Made by a program: the position numbers and the translations under genes. From an uncultured Muribaculaceae bacterium (GTDB lineage: Bacteria > Bacteroidota > Bacteroidia > Bacteroidales > Muribaculaceae): a stretch of DNA of 32,292 nt. Below, piece by piece: positions 8,551 to 16,654 of the stretch (the stretch's first letter is position 1; the number at the start of each line of letters is the position of its first letter). Location of the stretch: contig CALUNI010000016.1 of the NCBI GenBank assembly GCA_944321905.1, forward strand, positions 1-32,292. Reading direction: 5' to 3'. The notes under the pieces are model-generated. The model made no database searches and had not been told where the DNA came from. It was given only the letters and a program-made list of their open reading frames with translations.

Positions 8551-9492
8551 TCACAAAGGAAAATTGTCGTAGTCGTATAGTTTGGTTGACAAATATCGTT
8601 CTCCTGTGTCGGGAAATATTACGACTATGCGTTTGCCTTTATTTTCTCTGCGTGAGGCCAATTTAATTGCTGCCCACATTGCTGCTCCCGATGATATGCC
8701 CACAAGCAACCCTTCGTGAGTGCCAAGCAAGCGGCTTGTCTTTACGGCTTCGTCATCGGGTACGTCAATGATTTCATCTACGACCGATGCGTCGTAGTTG
8801 TCGGGTATGAAATTGGCACCTATGCCTTGTATGGCGTGTTGCCCAGGTTGTCCTCCATTTAATATCGGAGAGGATGCAGGCTCTACGGCTATGATTTTTA
8901 TTCTGGGATTATGCAGTTTCAGGCCGCGTCCGGTTCCGCTTACAGTCCCTCCGGTCCCGACACCGGCAACCAGCATGTCGATGTCTCCGTTGGTGTCTTC
9001 CCATATTTCGTTGGCTGTAGTGGCTTCATGAACTTTAGGATTGGCCGGATTGGAAAATTGTTGCATAATTATCGAATTCGGCGTTTGGCGTTGCAGTTCT
9101 TCGGCTTTATCGATCGAACCACGCATCCCTTTATTGCCAGGCGTGAGTATCACTTTTGCGCCGAGTGCTTTTAATAGCATCTGGCGTTCGATACTCATTG
9201 TGTCTGGCATTGTCATTATGGCTTTGTAGCCACGGGCGGCAGCATTCATTGCTATGCCCACGCCTGTGTTCCCGCTGGTTGGTTCTATTATGGTGCCACC
9301 GGGTTTCAGCTTTCCGCTTATTTCGGCCTCGTCTATCATAGACTTGGCTATGCGGTCTTTAATGCTACCGGCCGGGTTGAAGTATTCTAATTTTGCGATA
9401 ATCCTTGCTTCTAAACCAAGCAGCAACGCTATGTTGCGCAGTTCAAGCATTGGAGTTTTGCCAATAAGCTCTGTAATGTTTGTTGCTATCAT
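8551..9492 (-). CDS. cysK: cysteine synthase (O-acetylserine sulfhydrylase)
   Basis: A 313-residue PLP enzyme that makes L-cysteine from O-acetylserine and sulfide. The Schiff-base lysine is K45 in NPAGSIKDR. The substrate loop EPTSGNTGVGIA, the phosphate-binding GVGTGGTVSGTGRGLK and the C-terminal GISSGAA and FPDTGERYLST are all present, as in CysK/CysM proteins. I prefer the start at 9492 (MIATNITELIGKTPML), where the family begins. An in-frame ATG at 9528 would overlap radC by 20 bases and add 12 uncharacteristic residues. It lies 16 bases downstream of radC on the same strand. Its stop almost touches the dnaB stop on the other strand. Confidence 0.95.
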   Translation of the reverse strand: MIATNITELIGKTPMLELRNIALLLGLEARIIAKLEYFNPAGSIKDRIAKSMIDEAEISGKLKPGGTIIEPTSGNTGVGIAMNAAARGYKAIMTMPDTMSIERQMLLKALGAKVILTPGNKGMRGSIDKAEELQRQTPNSIIMQQFSNPANPKVHEATTANEIWEDTNGDIDMLVAGVGTGGTVSGTGRGLKLHNPRIKIIAVEPASSPILNGGQPGQHAIQGIGANFIPDNYDASVVDEIIDVPDDEAVKTSRLLGTHEGLLVGISSGAAMWAAIKLASRRENKGKRIVVIFPDTGERYLSTKLYDYDNFPL

Positions 9493-9508
9493 ATTTGCTT
9501 TGTTATGT

Positions 9509-10225
9509 TTATAGTCGGCCTTCGTCAATGTAGCTGTAATATCCTGTTTCGCTTACAATTACATGGTCAATCATTTCAATTCCGATGACTGCGCAACTCT
9601 TGCATAGTTGCCGTGTTATCGTGTCGTCGTTGTTGCTTGGCGTGTTATTGCCAGAAGGGTGGTTGTGTACGATTATTATGCCTTCGGCGAGATGGTCGAT
9701 GGCAGCCTTTAATATTATTTTAGAATCAACGGCCGTCATGTGAGTGCCGCCTGTGCTTATCTTGATTTTTGCAGTTATGTGTTTTGCCCGGTCTAAAGTG
9801 AGTAACCAGAATTCCTCGTGCGGAAGGTGAATCAAATCCATCTTTACGTAGTCATAGACCGATCTGCTCGATGTTACTTGTGGGCGTATCGGCATCTTCT
9901 CGGAATGATATCGTCGCCCTAATTCGAGTGCGGCAAGTATGGTTATGGCCTTTACTGTGCCTATTCCCTTGAATTGTTTCGTAAGGTCTTTTATCGACAG
10001 CTTGGCTATATTGTTCAGTTTGTTGCCGAAAGTGTTGAGTATCCTTTGGCATAAGTCCACTACCGATTCGCCATGTGTGCCGCTGCCAACAAGTATTGCC
10101 AACAGTTCGGCTGTCGATAGCGAATTCAAGCCGTTTTTTAAGGCTTTTTCTCGCGGACGGTCATCTTCGGCCATGTTTTTTATGGCTCTCGTATAGGATA
10201 CTTGCATGTTTTCGGAATATTCCAT
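9509..10225 (-). CDS. radC: RadC family JAB/MPN protein
   Basis: A 238-residue RadC-type protein. The N-terminal part has the conserved EDDRPREK and LSTAELLAILVGSGT and a helix-hairpin-helix-like FKGIGTVKAITILAALELG. The C-terminal JAB domain has HNHPSG (187-192) with a following NNDDTITR acidic residue, the usual metal-binding set of this fold. Despite the name, RadC proteins have no firmly established DNA-repair function. The start at 10225 leaves 8 bases to the upstream glycosyltransferase; the in-frame ATG at 10207 is also possible. It sits between that gene and cysK, all on the minus strand with short gaps, so co-transcription is likely. Confidence 0.94.
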   Translation of the reverse strand: MEYSENMQVSYTRAIKNMAEDDRPREKALKNGLNSLSTAELLAILVGSGTHGESVVDLCQRILNTFGNKLNNIAKLSIKDLTKQFKGIGTVKAITILAALELGRRYHSEKMPIRPQVTSSRSVYDYVKMDLIHLPHEEFWLLTLDRAKHITAKIKISTGGTHMTAVDSKIILKAAIDHLAEGIIIVHNHPSGNNTPSNNDDTITRQLCKSCAVIGIEMIDHVIVSETGYYSYIDEGRL

Positions 10226-10233
10226 ATGATGGC

Positions 10234-11232
10234 TTATTTGCCTTTTCTGATTTTAATTTCTTCTTCGATATTGCGGCCTCGCCCGAGCAGTATTTTTATG
10301 AACCAGGCTTTAATGAAGCCCGTGCCGTATGCGCCGAGTTGTATGATGCTTGAAGGAATGGCCAACAGGCCTATTTTTAAACTGTGGTTTGAGATGGTTG
10401 CGGCCAGGAATATGGCAAGAAAGTAGGCAGCCAACGGAGATATGAACCACGGCGAGACTGCTATGGCAAGTAGTATCATTATAATGGAGCCTATTACGAA
10501 CGCAGACGGCAGGCAATGAACTAATTTCAACGAATCGGGGTATAGCAACTTGAGTGTTATGCGTGACATTCCAAATACGTAAGTTTGTCGGCAGAATAGC
10601 CGCAGGTTGACACGCCGCTTATGATATACGAATGCGTTGCGGAAAAGGCTTATTGAAAATCCGGCATTGCGTATGCGGGTGCTCATGTCTATGTCTTCCG
10701 AAAACATCTCGCGGAATCCGCCGGTAGTTTCCCACACTTTTCTTGAATACCCCATGTTAAACGACCGCGGGACAAACTTTTCAAGTTTGATTTTGCCTCC
10801 GCGTATTCCTCCGGTGGTTAAGAACGAGGTCATGGAAAAGTTTATGGCTTTTTGCATGTCGCTGAATGATGCGTGTGCTGCATCGGGACCTCCGAAGCAG
10901 TCGGCATAGTTCTTTTTTAATTCCTCATCGAGCGTTTCGAAATATTGTGGGGGAATTACACAATCTGAGTCGAAAAAAACAAAATACTCGCCATGAGCAT
11001 GTTCTATGCCAAAGTTGCGGGCGATGCTGCGGCCTTCGTTGCTTTTGTAGAAATATTTGATATCGAGTAAATTTGAATAAGCATCTATTGCCGATTTGCA
11101 TGGAGCTGTGGAACCGTCCTCGACAATTATGACTTCAAAATCCTTATAGGTCTGTTTTGACAAGCTGTCGAGCAGGTCGCGAACTTCTTCAAGCCTGTTG
11201 TAAACAGGTGTAATTACCGAAAAATATGGCAT
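10234..11232 (-). CDS. family 2 glycosyltransferase with C-terminal membrane helices
   Basis: A 332-residue GT2 enzyme. The GT-A fold begins at the N-terminus with FSVITPVYNRLEEV, followed by VEDGST, the nucleotide-sugar DXD-type motif FFDSDC, and the acceptor-site acidic motif SEDIDMSTR. Two or three hydrophobic segments occupy about residues 235-315 (IIMILLAIAVSPW and neighbours), so the enzyme is probably membrane-bound with its catalytic domain in the cytoplasm. Donor and acceptor are unknown; roles in polysaccharide or lipid glycosylation are possible. It lies upstream of radC and downstream of the hairpin after ald. Confidence 0.9.
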   Translation of the reverse strand: MPYFSVITPVYNRLEEVRDLLDSLSKQTYKDFEVIIVEDGSTAPCKSAIDAYSNLLDIKYFYKSNEGRSIARNFGIEHAHGEYFVFFDSDCVIPPQYFETLDEELKKNYADCFGGPDAAHASFSDMQKAINFSMTSFLTTGGIRGGKIKLEKFVPRSFNMGYSRKVWETTGGFREMFSEDIDMSTRIRNAGFSISLFRNAFVYHKRRVNLRLFCRQTYVFGMSRITLKLLYPDSLKLVHCLPSAFVIGSIIMILLAIAVSPWFISPLAAYFLAIFLAATISNHSLKIGLLAIPSSIIQLGAYGTGFIKAWFIKILLGRGRNIEEEIKIRKGK

Positions 11233-11307
11233 AATATGTTATTCGTTGGTTTTGTTCATGCTAATTTAATGTAAAAACGCCGATTGTGCAAATAAGTTTG
11301 TCAAGCA

Positions 11308-11342
11308 ATGCAGGGTGTGCCACGATAAGGCACACCCTGCAT
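11308..11342. terminator. strong hairpin between ald and the GT2 gene
   Basis: Perfect 14-bp arms (11308-11321 and 11329-11342, core GCAGGGTGTGCC) flank a 7-nt loop. It lies 19 bases past the ald stop codon on the minus strand. No long T run follows on either strand, so it may slow or process RNA as much as terminate it. Confidence 0.6.
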
Positions 11343-11361
11343 TAGAGTTAATTATGTTTCA

Positions 11362-12474
11362 TTACAGTAAATCTGCAAGCGGCGTGTATGGCATGTTCCA
11401 AACGTCTGCCACGGCCTTGTATGTTATTTTGCCGTTTATGATGTTTAGCCCGAGTGCAAGTGCAGGGTCGTCTTTGCAGGCTTTTTTCCAACCTTTGTCG
11501 GCGAGTGCTATGGCATAAGGCATGGTGGCATTTGTCAAGGCCAACGTTGATGTATAAGGAACGGCTCCCGGAATGTTGGCTACGGCATAATGCACAATGC
11601 CATCCACGACATATACTGGTTCAGAGTGTGATGTCGGGTGAGATGTCTCGAAGCATCCGCCTTGGTCGATGGCTACGTCCACCATCACAGTTCCCGGCTT
11701 CATCAATTGCAACATGTCTTTGGTGATGAGGTGCGGGGCTTTGTCGCCCGGAATGAGTACAGACCCGACGACAAGGTCAACGGTTGGCAGCTCTTGTTCT
11801 ATATTATGGCGGGACGAGTATAAGGTCTTCACGTTTTTAGGCATAATCTCGTCGAGGTAGCGGAGACGCTTGAGGCTTATGTCGGTGATTGTTACATCGG
11901 CACCTAAGCCCGAGGCCATCAGAGCCGCATTTGTTCCAACTGTACCCGCTCCGAGAATAAGCACTTTAGCCGGTTTTACGCCGGGCACTCCTCCAAGCAG
12001 AATACCTTTGCCCAACTGTGGCTTTTCGAGGAACCGAGCGCCTTCTTGTATCGACATGCGGCCTGCAACCTCGCTCATTGGAATGAGTAGAGGCAGGGAG
12101 CGGTCTTGAAGTTCCACTGTCTCATATGCAAGGCACACTGAATCAGATTTGACCATGGCCTCGGTGAGATGGCGGTCTGAAGCAAAATGGAAATAGGTGA
12201 AAATAAGTTGGTCTTTCTTTATGAGCGGATATTCCGGTTCGATAGGCTCTTTTACTTTGACAATCATGTCGGCGGCAGAATAAACGTCACTTATCTCCGG
12301 GAGTATTTTTGCGCCGGCGGCAAGATATTCCGTGTCGGAGAATCCCGAACCATCGCCTGCCGTGTGCTGTACATATACTGTGTGTCCGTGTCTAACCAGT
12401 TCTGAAACTCCTGCAGGTGTCATGCCTACGCGGTTTTCATTGTTCTTGATTTCTTTTGGGATGCCTACTATCAT
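11362..12474 (-). CDS. ald: alanine dehydrogenase
   Basis: A 370-residue NAD-dependent alanine dehydrogenase that interconverts L-alanine with pyruvate and ammonia. The catalytic residues of the family are in the expected places: Arg15 in NENRVGM, Lys75 in VKVKEP, His96 in FTYFHFA and the late aspartate in VDVAIDQGGCFETS. The Rossmann glycine motif is LILGAGTVGTNAA. The length equals that of typical bacterial Ald, so the gene is complete. It is read away from the cytidylate-kinase-like gene and is followed by the hairpin at 11308-11342. I could not find a convincing promoter for it in the 212-base divergent gap; only a partial -7 match (TACCTTAG, complement of 12507-12514) is present. Confidence 0.96.
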   Translation of the reverse strand: MIVGIPKEIKNNENRVGMTPAGVSELVRHGHTVYVQHTAGDGSGFSDTEYLAAGAKILPEISDVYSAADMIVKVKEPIEPEYPLIKKDQLIFTYFHFASDRHLTEAMVKSDSVCLAYETVELQDRSLPLLIPMSEVAGRMSIQEGARFLEKPQLGKGILLGGVPGVKPAKVLILGAGTVGTNAALMASGLGADVTITDISLKRLRYLDEIMPKNVKTLYSSRHNIEQELPTVDLVVGSVLIPGDKAPHLITKDMLQLMKPGTVMVDVAIDQGGCFETSHPTSHSEPVYVVDGIVHYAVANIPGAVPYTSTLALTNATMPYAIALADKGWKKACKDDPALALGLNIINGKITYKAVADVWNMPYTPLADLL

Positions 12475-12628
12475 AGTTTATGATTTTAAGTTTGAATTTT
12501 CGATTGCTAAGGTAATAAAAAATAGGTGACATATGATTCTTTAGGACAAAAATTTTGTGCAGCTTATCATATACGAAATATGCCCGATGGATAATATTTT
12601 TCCAAAAGACTAAAAAATAATTGATTGT

Positions 12629-12662
12629 TTTGGCGTGTTGTGGAAATTTTTAATTAAATTTG
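12629..12662 (+). promoter_or_regulatory. probable promoter of the cytidylate-kinase-like gene
   Basis: A -7 box TAAATTTG (12655-12662) lies 22 bases after TTTG (12629-12632). The spacing is one base longer than the usual 19-21. Transcription would start about 18 bases before the ATG at 12687. Confidence 0.4.
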
Positions 12663-12686
12663 GATTGACTATTAAAATCAGCAATT

Positions 12687-13325
12687 ATGGAAGGGGACGC
12701 TAAAAAATATGTTATCACTATAGGCCGCCAGTATGGCAGTGGGGGGCGTGAAATCGGCCGTATGCTTGCCGATGAGTTGGGAATTCGATATTATGACAAA
12801 GAACTGCTCACCGAGGCTGCAAAGTCTTCGGGCGTGAATCAAGAACTGTTTGAAGCTGCCGACGAACGCACGCCGTCGTTTTTTTCTAATTTGTGGTCGT
12901 TTAATCTTGGGTTTAATTCAGGCGCATATTTGCTGGGTAATACGCCATTGTCTGACGACAGCATATATTCGGCTCAATGCGCGGTGATGAAACAGTTGGC
13001 CGAAAAATCGTCGTGTGTGATAGTTGGCCGCAGTGCCGATTATGTGTTGCGTACACATCCGAGACTAGTGAGCATATTTATTCATGCTTCGCTTGACGCG
13101 CGTGTAGCCAGAATCATGCGACGCAATGACTGTGACACTGTGGATGCGGCAAAATCTCTTGCTGCCAAGAAAGACAAATTACGGTCGAGCTATTATAATT
13201 TTTATACCGATAAGACGTGGGGCGATGCAGCATCTTACGATTTGTCGATAGATTCGTCGAAACTAAGCAGCCAAGAAGTATGCAAGGTGATAGTGGATTA
13301 TGTCAGATTGAGATTAAAAGATTGA
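12687..13325 (+). CDS. cytidylate kinase-like family protein
   Basis: A 212-residue P-loop nucleotide kinase-like protein. The N-terminal loop ITIGRQYGSGGREIG replaces the classical GxxGxGK(S/T) P-loop, as in the cytidylate-kinase-2 family (PF13189). A lid-type region with RIMRRNDCD and the helix KKDKLRSSYYNFYTDKTWG follow. These proteins are distinct from the essential Cmk, and their substrate is usually unknown, so no gene symbol is given. The gene is followed by a strong terminator-like hairpin at 13362-13399 that ends at the menA start codon. Confidence 0.88.
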   Translation: MEGDAKKYVITIGRQYGSGGREIGRMLADELGIRYYDKELLTEAAKSSGVNQELFEAADERTPSFFSNLWSFNLGFNSGAYLLGNTPLSDDSIYSAQCAVMKQLAEKSSCVIVGRSADYVLRTHPRLVSIFIHASLDARVARIMRRNDCDTVDAAKSLAAKKDKLRSSYYNFYTDKTWGDAASYDLSIDSSKLSSQEVCKVIVDYVRLRLKD

Positions 13326-13361
13326 CAGTATTATATAGAGATTAAGCTATAACTTAGGGGG

Positions 13362-13399
13362 TGATACGAGATTTATAGTACAAGTCTCGTGTCATTTTT
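13362..13399 (+). terminator. intrinsic terminator directly before menA
   Basis: Arms TGATACGAGA (13362-13371) and TCTCGTGTCA (13385-13394) pair over 10 bp with a single G-U pair, and TTTTT (13395-13399) follows at once. The next base begins the ATG of menA. It is well placed to end the kinase-like transcript but also covers the menA ribosome-binding region. Confidence 0.7.
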
Positions 13400-14308
13400 A
13401 TGAATGTATTCATGGGTAGGATAAAAATATGGATTGAATGCGCCCGTCTGCGCACATTGCCTGTGTCGGTGGCAGGCGTGGTTTCGGCTTGTGGTATTGC
13501 TGTGTGGCATGGATGTTTTTCATGGGTCCCTGCGATGCTTTGTTTTGTTTTCGCCGTTATGGCTCAAGTGGTGTCAAACTTTGCCAATGAGTATTATGAT
13601 TTTAAACGAGGAGCCGACAAAAAAGGTCGAGTGGGGCCTCGCAGGGGTGTGACAGAAGGCGACATCAAGCCATCGACCTTAAAGCTTGTGACATATGCAA
13701 CGCTTGCAGCGGCTTGTGTTGTGGGGTGCTGCCTTATTCCATATGGAGGGTGGTGGTTGGTGATAGTCGGAGTGTTTATTGCGATATTTGCTTTGGCCTA
13801 CAGTGCCGGCCCTTATCCTTTGGCTTATCACGGGCTTGGTGATGTGGCCGTATTGCTGTTTTTTGGAGTTATACCGGTAAACCTAACTTATTATGTGCAA
13901 AGCGGGGTTTTATATGAAACAAGTGTCATGCTTGCATCGGTAGCTGTTGGATTGATGGGTGTAAATGTTTTGATTGTGAATAATTACAGAGACATGGACG
14001 ATGACAAGGAGGCCAATAAAAGAACCTCGGTTGTGATTTTCGGAAGGAAAGATGCAGCTCTGGTGTATCTGATAAACGGATATGTGGCTATGATCTTATT
14101 TTCTCCCATGTGGAAGTCTGGTGATTTTTTCATACTTATGATTCCGGTGTTATATTTGTGGGTTCATACGGTTGCTTGGCATAAGCTTACCACTCGTACT
14201 GGTGCAGCATTAAATCCATTGCTTGGCATGACATCGGTTAATATGTTAGTGTTTGCCGTCCTTGTTATTTTGTATTTCGCCATTGTTCCCGTTTGGGCGG
14301 CTGCTTAA
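13400..14308 (+). CDS. menA: 1,4-dihydroxy-2-naphthoate polyprenyltransferase (MenA)
   Basis: A 302-residue integral membrane prenyltransferase of the UbiA superfamily that attaches the polyprenyl tail in menaquinone synthesis. Two aspartate-rich motifs are visible: NEYYDFKRGAD (about residues 57-67) and NNYRDMDDDKEANKRT (about 194-209). About eight hydrophobic helices are spread across the chain. The N-terminal ECARLRTLPVSVAGV matches the usual MenA opening. The start may be 13400 or the in-frame ATG at 13412; the family opening fits either. The 13400 start directly abuts the terminator hairpin, which makes 13412 worth considering. The gene converges on the dihydrouridine synthase with a 42-base gap. 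No other men gene is nearby. Confidence 0.92.
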   Translation: MNVFMGRIKIWIECARLRTLPVSVAGVVSACGIAVWHGCFSWVPAMLCFVFAVMAQVVSNFANEYYDFKRGADKKGRVGPRRGVTEGDIKPSTLKLVTYATLAAACVVGCCLIPYGGWWLVIVGVFIAIFALAYSAGPYPLAYHGLGDVAVLLFFGVIPVNLTYYVQSGVLYETSVMLASVAVGLMGVNVLIVNNYRDMDDDKEANKRTSVVIFGRKDAALVYLINGYVAMILFSPMWKSGDFFILMIPVLYLWVHTVAWHKLTTRTGAALNPLLGMTSVNMLVFAVLVILYFAIVPVWAAA

Positions 14309-14350
14309 TCTTTATTGGGAAAAGTCATATGTTTTGGATTAAATCAGTTC

Positions 14351-15262
14351 CTAAATTGTAAGCCAAAAAGAATCGACGGCTGTGGAGTATTTTTCGATTG
14401 TTGAGCTTTTTAGTATCTTTTTTCTGGCTTTTCGGTCGCCAGTTTCGGTTAGGAAATATTCCCACAACGATTTCATTTTTGCAAGCAAATGGGCATCACC
14501 AGACAGGTGCTTGCTGTAGTGTTCAAATAATTTGTCATGGAGTTGGATTATTTTTTGCTTTGCATCGGGCATATGCATGCCTAATGCCGGGTTGGCGAGT
14601 AAGCCACGTCCGATCATTATTGCCTGCAATTGAGGATAAGTTGCGGAAATGGATTCGATATCATGGTCGGAGCGAATATCGCCGTTATATACCAAAGGGA
14701 ATTGGGCTTTACTATAAAGTAGCTCAAATTGTTCCATGTCTATTTCTCCGCTATATTGCTGTATGGCTGTGCGCGGATGCACGGTTATGTGAATCGGATT
14801 GATGCTTTCTATGGAGTGCATCAGTGCGCACCATTCATCCCGCTTTTCTACGCCAAGGCGCATTTTTACTGAGAATCTGATATCGGAGAAATTTTTTGCT
14901 ACATTCATTATTGCGGCAACTTGATCGGGGGATGACAGAACTCCTGCACCATAATGCCGTTTTACTATTGGCGGGAAAGGACAACCCATATTGATGTCGA
15001 TTTCACGGTAGCCCAAGGAAGCTACTTTTTCTATTAAAGCATGGAATTGCTCGACCGGGCAAGCTATTATTTGAGGCACAAGGTAGTATCCGATATTGTT
15101 CTTTGGATCGATGTCACGCAGGTCTTTATTGCGGAATGCCCCCCTTTCGATGCGGAGAAAGGGGGCATAGTAGCGGTCGATGCCATTGGCAAATATCGCA
15201 GAGTGCATGTTGCGCCATGCACAATCGGTAAAGCCTTGTATGGGTGCAGAATATATTTTCAT
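14351..15262 (-). CDS. tRNA-dihydrouridine synthase family protein
   Basis: A 303-residue FMN-dependent TIM-barrel enzyme that reduces uridines in tRNA. The opening SAPIQGFTD, the catalytic Cys94 in INMGCPFP, the FMN and RNA contacts KMRLG and HPRT, YNGDI, and MIGRGLLANPALG are all present. It is a little shorter than E. coli DusA-C and cannot be assigned to one of them; it looks like the short Bacteroidetes form. It lies 11 bases downstream of the DUF5723 gene on the same strand and probably shares the promoter at 18459-18489. Confidence 0.92.
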   Translation of the reverse strand: MKIYSAPIQGFTDCAWRNMHSAIFANGIDRYYAPFLRIERGAFRNKDLRDIDPKNNIGYYLVPQIIACPVEQFHALIEKVASLGYREIDINMGCPFPPIVKRHYGAGVLSSPDQVAAIMNVAKNFSDIRFSVKMRLGVEKRDEWCALMHSIESINPIHITVHPRTAIQQYSGEIDMEQFELLYSKAQFPLVYNGDIRSDHDIESISATYPQLQAIMIGRGLLANPALGMHMPDAKQKIIQLHDKLFEHYSKHLSGDAHLLAKMKSLWEYFLTETGDRKARKKILKSSTIEKYSTAVDSFWLTI

Positions 15263-15273
15263 AGATGGTTATG

Positions 15274-16635
15274 TCAGATGTTGAAACTGAGGCCCATGGC
15301 AAAGTTGAACTTGGCGGCATTGACCGGTATCATTTGTTTGCTGAATTTAGCAAGGATGTAATCTGTGCCGATGAAGAAATTTACGGCCTTTGGATGAAAA
15401 TTGAGCGTGGCTCCCATTGAACTCCTTATGTTGGAAAAGGATCCGTTAACAGCTGCATTAAACCACGAGCATGGGCGGAAATTGGCAGTGACCATACCTT
15501 CGCCCCATACGCGAGGAGCGCCTACACGTACCGACGCAAGCAGGCCGAATGATATTTTGTTATTTAAGATTCCATATTCACCTGCAGCCCTAATCGTGGT
15601 GTAGAGCGACGTGGTTTCGCCTTTTTCCCCACTGTCTTTGAAGTTTATGAGATCTTCAAGGCTGTCACCTATCTCTTCGGCAGCATCTTCAAAATCGTTG
15701 CTTCCGTCGGGATTGTCTTCAACGCCAATGTTGTCGAATCCATTATATATAAATTCTTGGTTGCGGTTTTCGGCCACTGAACAGCCGTTCCATGAAATGA
15801 AGCCGATATCGGTAATTGCCAACGATACCGTAGCAGCTTCGTTGATGCGGTAAATGGCGCCGAGGTCAAAACCGAGGCCGAATCCTGCTATGCCAAATCC
15901 ACTTAAGTCTAAGCCGGAAATGTTCCCGTTTTCATCATATTCATAGTTGATGCCTTTTGAACTGACGAGCTTACTGCGTTCGCTGATGCGCCATTCATTG
16001 TCTGACATGTATATTCTCATGTTTTCGGCATGTGCGTTGGCATATAATCCTCCTGCGAGCAATTTCACCTTTGCACCCACAGAGAGATTCTCATTTATAT
16101 CGCGAGAGTGTCCGAGTGCCAGTTCCACATAGTTTTGTGTTCTTGCATTCAAATTGTCGATGTTGTATTCTTGTTCCGAGGCAGTCTGTCCCTCTTTTAG
16201 GAATTGGAATATGCCGCGAGGCAGATAAATCCCGGTTTGGCTGCGAACCGATAAGCCAACGGTGTTCGTTCCACCCCAACTGTTAAAACCTACAGTCATT
16301 ATGTTTAGGTTTATGTCGGCTTCAACTATGTTGGTTGACTTGAATTTCGACATTGCTTCTTCTGAAGAGATGTCGGGGTGCATGAAAGTCAGCATATCCT
16401 CACCTTGAGGATACAGGAAAGTACCTAACCCGACGTTGGAGTTAAGGGTTACATTAAAATTGCCAAGGACGGGGAATGTAACAAATCCGTGGTCGGAAGT
16501 GAATGCCGGATTGAGTAGATGGCGCTGGTTGTTCCCTTCGAGAAAATAAACCGAATGAAGCGTTTGAGCATTGGTAGCAACGGTTGCAGCAAGTACGACA
16601 GCTGCAATCAATATGTGTTTTATAAATTTATTCAT
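15274..16635 (-). CDS. DUF5723 family outer-membrane barrel protein
   Basis: A 453-residue exported protein with a clear signal peptide (HILIAAVVLAATVATNAQ, cleavage near residue 23). The remainder alternates short amphipathic strands, with LLNPAFTSD near the N-terminus and a C-terminal strand ending in NFAMGLSFNI, as expected of an outer-membrane beta-barrel. The early LNPAF-type motif is shared by DUF5723 and PorP/SprF-like Bacteroidetes barrels. No function is established. The stop of the upstream lipoprotein gene lies 19 bases before it and the dus gene starts 11 bases after it, so lipoprotein–barrel–dus form one operon. The lipoprotein and barrel are probable partners. Confidence 0.85.
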   Translation of the reverse strand: MNKFIKHILIAAVVLAATVATNAQTLHSVYFLEGNNQRHLLNPAFTSDHGFVTFPVLGNFNVTLNSNVGLGTFLYPQGEDMLTFMHPDISSEEAMSKFKSTNIVEADINLNIMTVGFNSWGGTNTVGLSVRSQTGIYLPRGIFQFLKEGQTASEQEYNIDNLNARTQNYVELALGHSRDINENLSVGAKVKLLAGGLYANAHAENMRIYMSDNEWRISERSKLVSSKGINYEYDENGNISGLDLSGFGIAGFGLGFDLGAIYRINEAATVSLAITDIGFISWNGCSVAENRNQEFIYNGFDNIGVEDNPDGSNDFEDAAEEIGDSLEDLINFKDSGEKGETTSLYTTIRAAGEYGILNNKISFGLLASVRVGAPRVWGEGMVTANFRPCSWFNAAVNGSFSNIRSSMGATLNFHPKAVNFFIGTDYILAKFSKQMIPVNAAKFNFAMGLSFNI

Positions 16636-16654
16636 GATTCTATTACTTGATGAG

